A DNA stretch of 64,000 nt from Pradoshia eiseniae (GTDB taxonomy: Bacteria > Bacillota > Bacilli > Bacillales > Pradoshiaceae): positions 186,001 through 250,000 of the forward strand of contig NZ_PKOZ01000002.1 of assembly GCF_002946355.1 (NCBI RefSeq), read 5' to 3'. The position numbers and the translations under genes are program-made. The notes beneath the pieces were generated by a model, which did no database searches, was not told the origin of the DNA, and saw only the letters and a program-made list of their open reading frames with translations. Below, piece after piece: positions 51,183 through 59,936 of the stretch. Numbering within the stretch: the stretch's first letter is position 1; every line of letters begins with the position of its first letter.

Positions 51183-51299
51183 ATGCAGGACTTTCAAACA
51201 GATAAAGATTCCTTTATAAGAGGAGTGAGATCGGGGTGCCTTATTTCGAGTGCTATATGGTTTTTGATTGGGCTAGTGACCTATCTTCTGATTAGATAA
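51183..51299 (+). CDS. Possible 38-residue single-helix membrane peptide
   Basis: AAAAAAGGAG (51166-51175) sits 7 bases before ATG. The product has a polar start (MQDFQTDKDSFIRGVRSG) and one C-terminal membrane helix (SSAIWFLIGLVTYLLIR). No family recognised. Confidence 0.5.
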   Translation: MQDFQTDKDSFIRGVRSGCLISSAIWFLIGLVTYLLIR

Positions 51300-51326
51300 G
51301 TGAGGGCATCTAGAACAGAAACCAGC

Positions 51327-51944
51327 TCATTGGTTGTAGAGCTGGATTCCGACTCCGATTAGGGCAACGACTGTACCGGCTGCGACAAGCCAGCTTGACC
51401 AGGCGATTAAATTGGTGATGGCATTTGTGCGTTTGGTATCCTTCTCGTCCTTGCCTTTCTTTATTCTTTGTTTTTTCTCTGCGTCCTTTTGGTTGCCTTG
51501 AAGTCTTAAGGCGATTGCCAGAATGCCTGCCCCGATGGCTTGCATGAGATTGCCGATTGCCTCAAGCCTGCTGCCACGCTCCTGCGGCTCATTAAATCGT
51601 TCCTCGATGAAGATCATGAAGGCCCCGAGTGAGGCAAGGAGGTTTCCGGAAACCAGGAGATTCGTGTCTGTTTCATCTGAGAATGGAAGCAGGATAGAGG
51701 AGATGATTTCAAGCATCCCGATGGCGGCAATCGCATTGCCGCCTGACTCGAGATTTAACTCACTTTGGGCATCGACCTGGATGGCAAAGCCGAGGGCCTG
51801 CAGCTCGAATCCGATAAGATTGATTTCTTGTAATTGCTCATCTGTTAAAAAGGGCGAGGGAGTAGAAGCGGCGGCGTTGATATTGGCGCCAATCGCTAAC
51901 ACCCAGGACCCTATATACTCTGTGAGCAGATGTTCTTTGTCCAT
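51327..51944 (-). CDS. DUF6944-like repetitive hydrophobic protein
   Basis: 205 residues. Several related segments of about 35-40 residues: EYIGSWVLAIGANINAAAS, LIGFELQALGFAIQ, SGGNAIAAIGMLEII, GSRLEAIGNLMQAIGAGILA. A charged Lys/Glu stretch precedes a C-terminal membrane helix. It resembles the 'DUF6944 family repetitive protein' of Bacillus, of unknown role. ATG 51944 is preferred to 51950 because the G-run is next to the latter. Paralog at 52227-52862. Confidence 0.65.
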   Translation of the reverse strand: MDKEHLLTEYIGSWVLAIGANINAAASTPSPFLTDEQLQEINLIGFELQALGFAIQVDAQSELNLESGGNAIAAIGMLEIISSILLPFSDETDTNLLVSGNLLASLGAFMIFIEERFNEPQERGSRLEAIGNLMQAIGAGILAIALRLQGNQKDAEKKQRIKKGKDEKDTKRTNAITNLIAWSSWLVAAGTVVALIGVGIQLYNQ

Positions 51945-52226
51945 CCTCATCCCCCCTGTCTTTATTCATCAATACCAGGCGTAAGCTCTTGCCATTCTTC
52001 TTATTGTTGTCCGATGGCTGATAAGACATTGACTCTTTGTCTTATGTCAATTTCCCGCCGATTGAATCCTCGTCCTCACAGTATTTCTTTATACTGATCT
52101 AATGGAACAGATTCTATATCCATCAATAGCTTATCTTTACAGTGTATTCACTTCATAGGAAAGTGGGTGGGTTTTTTAGTGAAATCAACTTGTCCAAGAT
52201 TTCGGTTGACATAGGGTGGCAATGCC

Positions 52227-52862
52227 CTATCTTAGGAAGAATGGGGCATTGCATCGCCCAAATTCAGTTGGCCTTTCGCCAGCGTCTCCATCTCCTACTC
52301 CACTTTCCTCCTCTTCCTCAAGCTGCTGACCTATAGCGGCTATGAATGCCCCAAGGGTCTGGACCCAAGAGCCGATGGCGTTGATCCACTGACCATTGTA
52401 CTGGTCAGTCAGCTCCACCTTGATTCCAAGAACGGAAATCATGCAGCCGATTGTTTGGAGTGTGTTTCCGATGATTCCTTCATAGGCTCCAGACGGTGTC
52501 CCATTGATGACTTCATCATAGGCTGAGAGAGTTGTTCCTAGCCCTTGGAGGATATTGCCCCCTGATTCCAATACATAATCAGCCTCCAGGGAGGAAAAAC
52601 GCCAAATCAATGGCAGGAGCTCCTCAAGAGAACCGATGGAGGTGATGACTGATCCGGCATATTCATATGAATAAACCGTGCTCTGACCATCCGCCACAAG
52701 TCCAGCCCCGGTTGCCTGCATCGTCAGTCCGACCCGGTTATAATCATCGCGCGTTTCTGAGTCGAGAGGAACGGAGGGGGTAGAGCCATAGGCCTCGATT
52801 GCATTGCCAATTGCCTGCATCCAGGAGCCGATAATCTCTTTAGTATGATTACCCTTGGCCAT
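52227..52862 (-). CDS. Second DUF6944-like repetitive protein
   Basis: 211 residues, starting MAKGNHTKEIIGSWMQAIGN. Same GSWxxAIGxxIxA and STPS patterns as the 51327-51944 product, with repeats at GLTMQATGAGL, AGSVITSIGSLEELL, GGNILQGLGTTL, IGNTLQTIGCMI and NAIGSWVQTLGAFIAAIG. An acidic tail (EEEEESG) replaces the membrane anchor of its paralog. Start at 52862 is preferred over the ATG 15 bases upstream. Confidence 0.65.
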   Translation of the reverse strand: MAKGNHTKEIIGSWMQAIGNAIEAYGSTPSVPLDSETRDDYNRVGLTMQATGAGLVADGQSTVYSYEYAGSVITSIGSLEELLPLIWRFSSLEADYVLESGGNILQGLGTTLSAYDEVINGTPSGAYEGIIGNTLQTIGCMISVLGIKVELTDQYNGQWINAIGSWVQTLGAFIAAIGQQLEEEEESGVGDGDAGERPTEFGRCNAPFFLR

Positions 52863-52949
52863 CCATACCACTTCCATTTATTTTGCGAATCCATATAGCT
52901 TATTCGACAGAGGAGGATTTTGAGTGGGATTCCGTCCAAATTGGACGCA

Positions 52950-52982
52950 TAAAGAAAGCCGCCTAATCTGTTCAGGCGGCTT
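52950..52982 (-). terminator. Terminator of the 904-aa amidase gene
   Basis: AAGCCGCCT / AGGCGGCTT stem followed by a moderately T-rich CTTTCTTTAT on the minus strand. Confidence 0.65.
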
Positions 52983-52987
52983 AAGGG

Positions 52988-55702
52988 CTATTTACTGAAA
53001 AAGACGTTTAATCCATTGAGGATTCCTTGCGCTGCTTTTCTGTGGTGGCTGGTTTGCGCAATAATCTTTTCCTCAGATGGAGTCGACAGGAATCCTAGCT
53101 CCACGAGAGCAGCTGGGCGATTATTCTGAGATAAGACCGTATATCCTTTCTTCTTCACGCCGCGATCCCTGAGTCCCGTTGTTTTGATCATTTCTTGTTG
53201 GAGGGAGCTGGCAAGGCTTGTGTGCGGGGCGTGATAATAAAAGGTTTCAATCCCATATGCATTGCCGATAGGTGTTGCATTGTAGTGAATGCTGACAAAG
53301 GCATCCGCTTTGTTATTGTTACTGATACTTGCACGAGTGGGAAGAGTCAAGTAAACATCTGTTGAGCGGGTCATAATGACATTGGCACCTGCGTTGCGGA
53401 GCAGGGTCGCCAATTGATTTGCCGTACTTAGTGCGATGTCCTTTTCCTTTGTCCCCAGAAGTATGCCAACGGCACCCGCATCATGGCCACCATGACCTGG
53501 ATCAATGACAATGGTCTTCCCTTTTACGGTCTTCGTAGTAAGTACGCTAGAGGATACCCAGCCAATAATGCCAGAGTTCAGTTTCACTTGTGTGAAGCCA
53601 TTCTTCACACTTAGCTTTCCTGCTTTTTCTCCTTTAGAAGCGGACGCTAATACGGGAGATTTCGTGCTGGCATCTTGATAGATGGATGCTTTGCTGGCTA
53701 AATATACATATTCTGTTGGTACGGCAATATTTTCTGTCTTCTTAGCCGATAAGTATTGCAAGGAAACCCAACCGGTCGTGCCGTTGCTTAATTTGACTTG
53801 TCCCCAAGTGCCGCTTTTCTTGAGCAGGGTGAGAGCGGTGTTCTTCTTCACGGAAGCGATTGCTTTAGAAGAGGATGAGGCTTTCTCACGAACGTTCAAG
53901 CTAGTCGCGGTTACATAGTAGGTGCCGAGGGTAGCTGTTGTTGTGGCCGGCTTCGTCTTTGTTAAGTACTGCAAGGAAACCCAACCGGTTTTTCCATTAC
54001 TTAATTTAATCTGCCCCCAGGTGCCGCTTTTCTTCAAAAGAGTGACAGCTGAGTCCTTCTTCACGGAAGTGATGAGCTTGGAAGAAGCCGAAGCTTTTTC
54101 ACGTAAATTAAGACTGGAAGCCGTGACATAATAGGTTCCAAGATTAGTCGCCGTTGCAGCAGGCTTCGTCTGCGTTAAGTACTGCAAGGAAACCCACCCA
54201 GTTTTGCCATTGCTTAATTTAATCTGCGCCCAAGAGCCGCTTTTCTTCAAAAGAGTGACAGCTGAGTCCTTCTTCACAGAAGTGATGAGCTTGGAAGAAG
54301 CCGAGGCTTTCTCGCGCAAATTAAGGCTGGAAGCCGTGACATAATAGGTACCGAGATTAGCCGCCGTTGCAGCAGGCTTCGTCTGCGTTAAGTACTGCAA
54401 GGAAACCCACCCGGTTTTTCCGTTACTTAATTTAATTTGCCCCCATGTGCCGCTTTTCTTCAATAGAGTGACAGCTGAATCCTTCTTCACAGAAGTGATG
54501 AGCTTGGAAGAAGCTGAAGCTTTTTCACGCAAATTAAGAGTAGAAGCCGTGACATAATAGGTACCGATATTAGTCGCAACTGCAGCAGGCTTCGTCTGTG
54601 TTAAATACTGCATGGAAACCCATCCGGTTTTGCCATTACTCAATTTAACGTGTCCCCAAGAACCACTTTTTTTGAGCAGGGTGAGAGAGGTATCCTTCTT
54701 CACGGAAGCGATATTCTTGGAAGAAGAGGAGGCTTTCTCATGCACATTCAGGTTAGTGGCGGTTACATAGTAGGTGCCGAGATTAGTTGTTGTCGTGGTA
54801 GGCTTCGTCTTTGTTAAATACTGCAAGGAAACCCATCCGATTTTTCCGTTACTTAATTTAATTTGCCCCCAAGAGCCGCTTTTCTTCAATAGAGTGACAG
54901 CTGAGTCCTTCTTCACAGAAGTGATGAGCTTGGAAGAAGCCGAAGCTTTCTCACGCAAATTAAGAGTAGGAGCCGTGACATAATAGGTACCAAGATTAGC
55001 CGCCGTTGCAGCAGGCTTCGTCTGTGTTAAATACTGCAAGGAAACCCATCCGGATTTGCCATTACTCAATTTAACGTGTCCCCAGGAGCCACTTTTTTTG
55101 AGCAAGGTGAGAGAGGTGTTCTTTTTCACGGAAGCGATATTCTTAGAAGAAGAGGAAGCTTTCTCACGGACATTCAGGTTAGTGGCGGTTACATAGTAGG
55201 TGCCGAGATTAGTTGTTGTCGTGGTAGGCTTCGTCTTCGTTAAGTACTGTAAGGAAACCCATCCGGTCTTCCCATTGCTTAATTTGACCTGCCCCCAGGA
55301 GCCACTTTTCTTGAGCAAGGTGAGAGCGGTGTTCTTTTTCACGGAAGCGATATTCTTAGAAGAAGAGGAAGCTTTCTCCCTAACGTTTAAGCTAGTGGCG
55401 CTTACATAATAGGTTCCGAGACTATTAGTCTTAGATGAGAGGTATTTGCTCGATACCCATCCATTCTGCTTGCCATAGGTTATGTAAGACCAGCTGCCTT
55501 GCTCAGCTGAGACTGTGACTGTTGTTCCTTTTTTGATCTTAAATTTGATTGAGGATGTTGTATTGGCCTTTGAGCGGACGTTTAGGATGTCCGCTGTCAC
55601 TTTGGATGAATAGCCAGCTGCCTCTGTATAAATAGGATACTGTGAAAAGACAAGGCACAGAATCATCATGATGCAGATATGTATAGAAATCTGTTTTTTC
55701 AT
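52988..55702 (-). CDS. N-acetylmuramoyl-L-alanine amidase with ten SH3b domains
   Basis: 904 residues: signal peptide (1-29), about ten SH3b units, mostly 71 residues each (LNVREKASSSSK, LLKKSGSWGQ, GKTGWVSLQYL), then an Amidase_3 zinc domain from about residue 725 (IVIDPGHGGHDAGAVG, KEKDIALS, FVSIHYNA, ALVELGFLS with the catalytic Glu). It would cleave the MurNAc-L-Ala bond of peptidoglycan; SH3b repeats bind the wall. Paralog at 55866-58154. The upstream leader shares TCCGATA with that paralog. Confidence 0.92.
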   Translation of the reverse strand: MKKQISIHICIMMILCLVFSQYPIYTEAAGYSSKVTADILNVRSKANTTSSIKFKIKKGTTVTVSAEQGSWSYITYGKQNGWVSSKYLSSKTNSLGTYYVSATSLNVREKASSSSKNIASVKKNTALTLLKKSGSWGQVKLSNGKTGWVSLQYLTKTKPTTTTTNLGTYYVTATNLNVREKASSSSKNIASVKKNTSLTLLKKSGSWGHVKLSNGKSGWVSLQYLTQTKPAATAANLGTYYVTAPTLNLREKASASSKLITSVKKDSAVTLLKKSGSWGQIKLSNGKIGWVSLQYLTKTKPTTTTTNLGTYYVTATNLNVHEKASSSSKNIASVKKDTSLTLLKKSGSWGHVKLSNGKTGWVSMQYLTQTKPAAVATNIGTYYVTASTLNLREKASASSKLITSVKKDSAVTLLKKSGTWGQIKLSNGKTGWVSLQYLTQTKPAATAANLGTYYVTASSLNLREKASASSKLITSVKKDSAVTLLKKSGSWAQIKLSNGKTGWVSLQYLTQTKPAATATNLGTYYVTASSLNLREKASASSKLITSVKKDSAVTLLKKSGTWGQIKLSNGKTGWVSLQYLTKTKPATTTATLGTYYVTATSLNVREKASSSSKAIASVKKNTALTLLKKSGTWGQVKLSNGTTGWVSLQYLSAKKTENIAVPTEYVYLASKASIYQDASTKSPVLASASKGEKAGKLSVKNGFTQVKLNSGIIGWVSSSVLTTKTVKGKTIVIDPGHGGHDAGAVGILLGTKEKDIALSTANQLATLLRNAGANVIMTRSTDVYLTLPTRASISNNNKADAFVSIHYNATPIGNAYGIETFYYHAPHTSLASSLQQEMIKTTGLRDRGVKKKGYTVLSQNNRPAALVELGFLSTPSEEKIIAQTSHHRKAAQGILNGLNVFFSK

Positions 55703-55815
55703 ATAGTTGTATTCACCTCGATTAACATTATCGGATAAAAGGCAGTGTAGGGAAATAGAAAATTAAGTGAAGGTAAGAAGTGGAAGGTGGAGGAGGAAAA
55801 TCTATCATACATAAA

Positions 55816-55857
55816 GAAAACAGATGTAAAAACATGATCGTTTTTACATCTGTTTTT
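55816..55857. terminator. Bidirectional terminator of the 762-aa amidase gene
   Basis: Perfect 17-base stem AAAACAGATGTAAAAAC (55817-55833) / GTTTTTACATCTGTTTT (55840-55856) with a 6-base loop. Confidence 0.85.
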
Positions 55858-55865
55858 CTAGGCTT

Positions 55866-58154
55866 TTATTTGCTGAAGAAGACGTTTAGCCCATTGAACA
55901 TCCCTTGAGCTGCTTTTTCGTGGTAGCTAGACTGGGAGATGATTCTCTCCTCGGTTGGATTCGTCAGGAAACCAAGCTCAACAAGGGCGGCTGGACGGGT
56001 ATTTTGGTAGAGCACAGTGAAGCCATTTTTCTTGATGCCGCGATTTCTGAGTCCGGTAGATTTTGCGATTTCCTGCTGCAGGGAGCTCGCAAGGCTTGGA
56101 TTGAGATGATAGAATGTCTCAATGCCGCGGACACTTGATGAGATAGAGGCATTATAATGAATGCTGATAAATGCATCGGCCATATTTTTGTTGCTAATTG
56201 CTGCACGTTCCAAAAGGGTCGGGTATGTATCGCTTGAGCGAGTCATCACGACCTTTGCGCCAGCTTGACGAAGTCGTGCGGCGAGCTCGTTGGCCGTACT
56301 CAGGTTGATGTTCTTTTCCAGTGTCTTAAGAAGGGTTCCAATGGCACCTGCATCTTGGCCGCCATGCCCGGGGTCGATGACAATGGTTTTGCCTTTGACC
56401 GTCTTTGTCGTAACCAAGTGAGAGGCTAACCAGCCAATCGTACCCGAAGGTAGCTTGATCTGCGTGAAGCTGTTCTTTGTGCTCAATATTTGCACCTTTA
56501 TTCCTTTAGAGACAGAGGCGACGACGGAGGATTTTGAACTCGCATCCTTATGGATGGTTGCTCTTGCCGCTGTGTAATACGCTTCTTCCGGATTGGGAGA
56601 GGTGCTGGCCGGTTTCTTCGTCGTTAAGTAATTCAATGAAACCCATCCTGTTTTGCCGTTGCTTACCTTCACCTGCCCCCAGCTGCCGCTTCTTTTCAAA
56701 AGAGTGACGGAGGAGTTTTTATTCACAGAGGTGATAATCTTGGAAGAAGTCGAAGCCTTTTCTCGTACATTCAAGCTAGAGGCAGTGACATAATAGGTTC
56801 CAAGATCTGCTTCAGTACTGACGGGTTTCTTCGTTGTTAAATAGTTCAAGGAAACCCATCCTGTTTTGCCGTTGCTTAATTTAATCTGTCCCCAGCTGCC
56901 GCTCTTCTTTAATAGAGTGACAGAAGCGTTTTTCTTAACAGAGGTGACAATCTTAGAAGAAGTAGAAGCCTTCGCCCGCACATTCAAGCTAGAAGCTGTC
57001 ACATAATAGATTCCAAGATTTGCTTGAGCACTGACGGGTTTCTTCGTTGTTAAATAGTTCAAGGAAACCCATCCAGTTTTGCCATTGCTTAATTTAATCT
57101 GTCCCCAGCTGCCGCTCTTCTTTAACAGAGTGACAGAAGCGTTTTTCTTAACAGAGGTGACAATTTTAGAAGAAGTAGAAGCCTTCGCCCGCACATTCAA
57201 GCTAGAGGCGGTGACATAATAGATTCCAAGATTTGCTTGAGCACTGACGGGCTTCTTCGTCGTTAAATAGTTCAAGGAAACCCAACCGATTTTGCCGTTG
57301 CTTAATTTAATCTGCCCCCAGTTGCCGCTTTTCTTCAATAGAGTGACGGAGGCGTTTTTCTTAACAGATGTGACAACCTTAGAAGAAGTAGAAGCCTTCG
57401 CCCGTACATTCAAGCTAGAAGCCGTCACATAATAGGTTCCGAGATTTTTTGAGACGCTAGCTGCTTTCTTCGTCGTTAAATAGTTCAAGGAAACCCAGCC
57501 TGTTTTGCCGTTACTTACTTTCACCTGTCCCCAGCTGCCGCTTTTCTTCAATAGAGTGACGGAAGCGTTTTTCTTTACAGAGGTGACAATCTTAGAAGAA
57601 GTCGACGCTTTCTCTCGCACATTCAAGCTAGAGGCGGTGACATAGTAGGTTCCGAGATTTTTCGGGACGCTAGCTGGTTTCTTCGTCGTTAAATAGTTCA
57701 AGGAAACCCATCCGGTTTTACCGTTACTTACTTTCACCTGTCCCCAGCTGCCGCTTTTTTTCAATAGAGTGAGAGAGGCATTTTTCTTCACGGAGGTGAC
57801 AACCTTGGAAGAAGTCGAAGCCTTCGTTCGTACATTCAAGCTAGAGGCGGTGACATAATATGTTCCGAGACTGGCCGGCTTGGTATAGGAAAGATATTGG
57901 CTTGCTACCCACCCGCTTTTTTTTCCATAGCTAATATACGACCAATCCTTGCTCTCTTTCGTTACAGTGACAGCCGTTCCCAGTGATAGTTTGAATTTGA
58001 TGGATGAATTCATGGCTGCCTTCGAGCGAACATTCAATATATTCGCCGTCACCTTTGCCGAATAGCCGGAAGCTTCTTTAGATGCAGGAATCAGGGATAT
58101 GACAAGGGATATAAGAATCAAGAGACAGATGAGTTTCGAAAGCTGTTTGTTCAT
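55866..58154 (-). CDS. N-acetylmuramoyl-L-alanine amidase with eight SH3b domains
   Basis: 762 residues. Signal peptide, eight SH3b units (SLNVRAKASTSSK, LLKKSGSWGQIKLSNGK, GWVSLNYLTTKKP) and a C-terminal Amidase_3 domain (IVIDPGHGGQDAGAIG, FISIHYNAS, ALVELGFLTNP) with intact zinc and catalytic residues. Neighbouring units are nearly identical in DNA, pointing to recent repeat gain or conversion. Clearly duplicated from or with its neighbour. Confidence 0.92.
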   Translation of the reverse strand: MNKQLSKLICLLILISLVISLIPASKEASGYSAKVTANILNVRSKAAMNSSIKFKLSLGTAVTVTKESKDWSYISYGKKSGWVASQYLSYTKPASLGTYYVTASSLNVRTKASTSSKVVTSVKKNASLTLLKKSGSWGQVKVSNGKTGWVSLNYLTTKKPASVPKNLGTYYVTASSLNVREKASTSSKIVTSVKKNASVTLLKKSGSWGQVKVSNGKTGWVSLNYLTTKKAASVSKNLGTYYVTASSLNVRAKASTSSKVVTSVKKNASVTLLKKSGNWGQIKLSNGKIGWVSLNYLTTKKPVSAQANLGIYYVTASSLNVRAKASTSSKIVTSVKKNASVTLLKKSGSWGQIKLSNGKTGWVSLNYLTTKKPVSAQANLGIYYVTASSLNVRAKASTSSKIVTSVKKNASVTLLKKSGSWGQIKLSNGKTGWVSLNYLTTKKPVSTEADLGTYYVTASSLNVREKASTSSKIITSVNKNSSVTLLKRSGSWGQVKVSNGKTGWVSLNYLTTKKPASTSPNPEEAYYTAARATIHKDASSKSSVVASVSKGIKVQILSTKNSFTQIKLPSGTIGWLASHLVTTKTVKGKTIVIDPGHGGQDAGAIGTLLKTLEKNINLSTANELAARLRQAGAKVVMTRSSDTYPTLLERAAISNKNMADAFISIHYNASISSSVRGIETFYHLNPSLASSLQQEIAKSTGLRNRGIKKNGFTVLYQNTRPAALVELGFLTNPTEERIISQSSYHEKAAQGMFNGLNVFFSK

Positions 58155-58177
58155 TTTTTCATTTCACCTCGATTAAC

Positions 58178-58185
58178 CTATCGGA
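58178..58185 (-). promoter_or_regulatory. Possible sigma-D -10 element of the amidase gene
   Basis: On the minus strand TCCGATAG matches sigma-D GCCGATAT at six of eight bases; TTCA lies at the -35 distance (N15). The paralog has TCCGATAA followed by the same GTTAATCGAGGTGAA leader. B. subtilis wall amidases lytC and lytD use sigma-D. Confidence 0.35.
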
Positions 58186-58253
58186 CGAATGAGTAGGGTT
58201 TGAACAGAAAAAAGGAAATTCCTGTTTAAAAAACAAAAATTCCCCTCTGTTGA

Positions 58254-59018
58254 TTATAATCCAAATAAATTTAGGATCTCATTAGCCCAGATTTTTACGC
58301 CCTCTTCATTCGGCGCGCTTTGTGCATCGTTCAAGTAGTCTTTAACTTCCTCACCTTGATGATCTGGCCATGCACTCCAATGGTCGACATAGGTGATGGC
58401 CTGTTTTTCGGCGTACTCCTTCAAGTCATCCACCTCACGAGGATAATAGGTCGCCCCATAAATAGGATTAGGAGGAGTGAGGATGGTGTACAGACCTTCA
58501 TTCTCTGCTTGAAGTGCTTCCAGTACCGTGTCGATCATCTCATTTGTCGTCATGACCGCATCCTCTATGCCATTGCTGTTAAGGAGGAGCGGTTCATAGA
58601 TGAACACATCCGGCTTAAAGTCGACATAATCCTCTACTTTATTCTCTGCCAAGAAGTCAATCGAATTCCCCTCATACTCTAGATGCTTGACGGTGATGGC
58701 ACCACCGTAGGCTTCTTCCAATCTCTTGCTTACTTGTTCTGCTAAGCCTTCTTCCTCTGTACCGATTGAATCAGATCCGGCAATGAGAACACGAGCAGAG
58801 CCGTGATTCCAGGCAGCCAGTTCCATCGTTTCTTTTAACTCAACGTCTTGTACCTCCTGAAATGGAAGCTTTTCATTTGAGGACGATTTCTTTTCCGTTG
58901 AAGTGGCTTTGACAGTAGAGGCTTGCTCAATTTTGTTCGTCCAATGCAATTGGCCAGCAATTAAAACGCCAATACATAACACAAGTAGCGTCATGGTGCC
59001 AATATACTTCATCATCAT
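58254..59018 (-). CDS. SGNH/GDSL-like exported protein
   Basis: 254 residues, N-terminal signal-anchor (5-22), then a lysine/serine linker and an SGNH-hydrolase-like domain: VLIAGSDSIG with the nucleophile Ser (GDSL-like), KPDVFIYEPLLLN for the N-block and a late YVDHWSAWPDH segment. May deacylate cell-surface polysaccharide, given the divergent eps operon; that is inference. Confidence 0.7.
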   Translation of the reverse strand: MMMKYIGTMTLLVLCIGVLIAGQLHWTNKIEQASTVKATSTEKKSSSNEKLPFQEVQDVELKETMELAAWNHGSARVLIAGSDSIGTEEEGLAEQVSKRLEEAYGGAITVKHLEYEGNSIDFLAENKVEDYVDFKPDVFIYEPLLLNSNGIEDAVMTTNEMIDTVLEALQAENEGLYTILTPPNPIYGATYYPREVDDLKEYAEKQAITYVDHWSAWPDHQGEEVKDYLNDAQSAPNEEGVKIWANEILNLFGL

Positions 59019-59050
59019 TCACCTTCCGCAAATAACAATTAATTTATTAT

Positions 59051-59080
59051 TACAAATATTTACAAATGAATACAAATATT
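59051..59080. repeat. Three tandem decamers upstream of the eps operon
   Basis: TACAAATATT, TACAAATGAA and TACAAATATT follow one another without a gap, one DNA helical turn each, in the divergent gap between the SGNH gene and the eps operon. Candidate regulator site. Confidence 0.45.
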
Positions 59081-59189
59081 AAAATTTTATGATATATTTT
59101 AATAGTAGCACAAAAAAATATCAGAAAACAGAGAAAATAAGAGTATGGTGTTGTATAATAGCATCATTATGAGTTTTTTGGAGGGGAAT

Positions 59190-59936
59190 ATGGAAGAAAC
59201 AATCAGCTTAAAGGATCTGTTCACAACGTTAAAGAAGCGAGCGTTGCTCATCTTGACCATTACAATCCTCGCGGTGCTGGTAAGCGGAGTTACAAGCTTT
59301 TTTCTTTTAACACCAATCTATCAGTCATCCACGCAGTTACTCGTTAATCAGTCAAAGGATGAAGGAACTCCTTATAATGCCAATGAAATTCAAGCAAACC
59401 TACAGTTTATTGATACGTATAACGTCATCATGAAGAGCCCGGCGATTCTCGACAAAGTCATCGACGAGCTAGAATTAGATATGTCTCCTGCTGCTTTAGG
59501 AGAGAAGATAACGGTTGCCAGCGAGCAAAACTCACAGGTCGTGAAGGTGTCAGTCACAGATGAAAATCCGGAGATGGCAGCATTGATTGCGAACACGGTC
59601 GCTGACACATTCCAAAAGGATATCGCCAAGATCATGAATGTCGATAATGTCAGCATCCTGGCGAAAGCCGAAGTATCCGACCAGGCATCACCGATCAAAC
59701 CGCAGCCGCTTATGAACATTGCTGCCGCTTTAGTTGTCGGACTATTCCTAGGAGTCGGAATAGCGTTTTTGCTAGAATATTTGGATAACACCATTAAGAC
59801 AGAGCAAGATATCGAAAGAATATTAGAGATGCCAGTTATCGGCGTAATTGGACAGATTGAGTCAAGCAATGCCCATATGGAGGCAAAGGCACGTGCATCG
59901 AAATCAGGAAGAGGTGAACCAATTGGCGCGGAATAA
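59190..59936 (+). CDS. ywqC: Wzz-type polysaccharide chain-length/kinase modulator
   Basis: 248 residues: MEETISLKDLFTTLKKRALL, first membrane helix (about 18-38), external loop, second helix (about 176-198), then a cytoplasmic tail. Polysaccharide co-polymerase/tyrosine kinase adaptor (YwqC/TkmA, EpsA, CapA type), needed to activate the next-door BY-kinase. GGAGGGG at 59180-59186 sets ATG 59190; the open frame starts earlier at 59145. Confidence 0.9.
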   Translation: MEETISLKDLFTTLKKRALLILTITILAVLVSGVTSFFLLTPIYQSSTQLLVNQSKDEGTPYNANEIQANLQFIDTYNVIMKSPAILDKVIDELELDMSPAALGEKITVASEQNSQVVKVSVTDENPEMAALIANTVADTFQKDIAKIMNVDNVSILAKAEVSDQASPIKPQPLMNIAAALVVGLFLGVGIAFLLEYLDNTIKTEQDIERILEMPVIGVIGQIESSNAHMEAKARASKSGRGEPIGAE

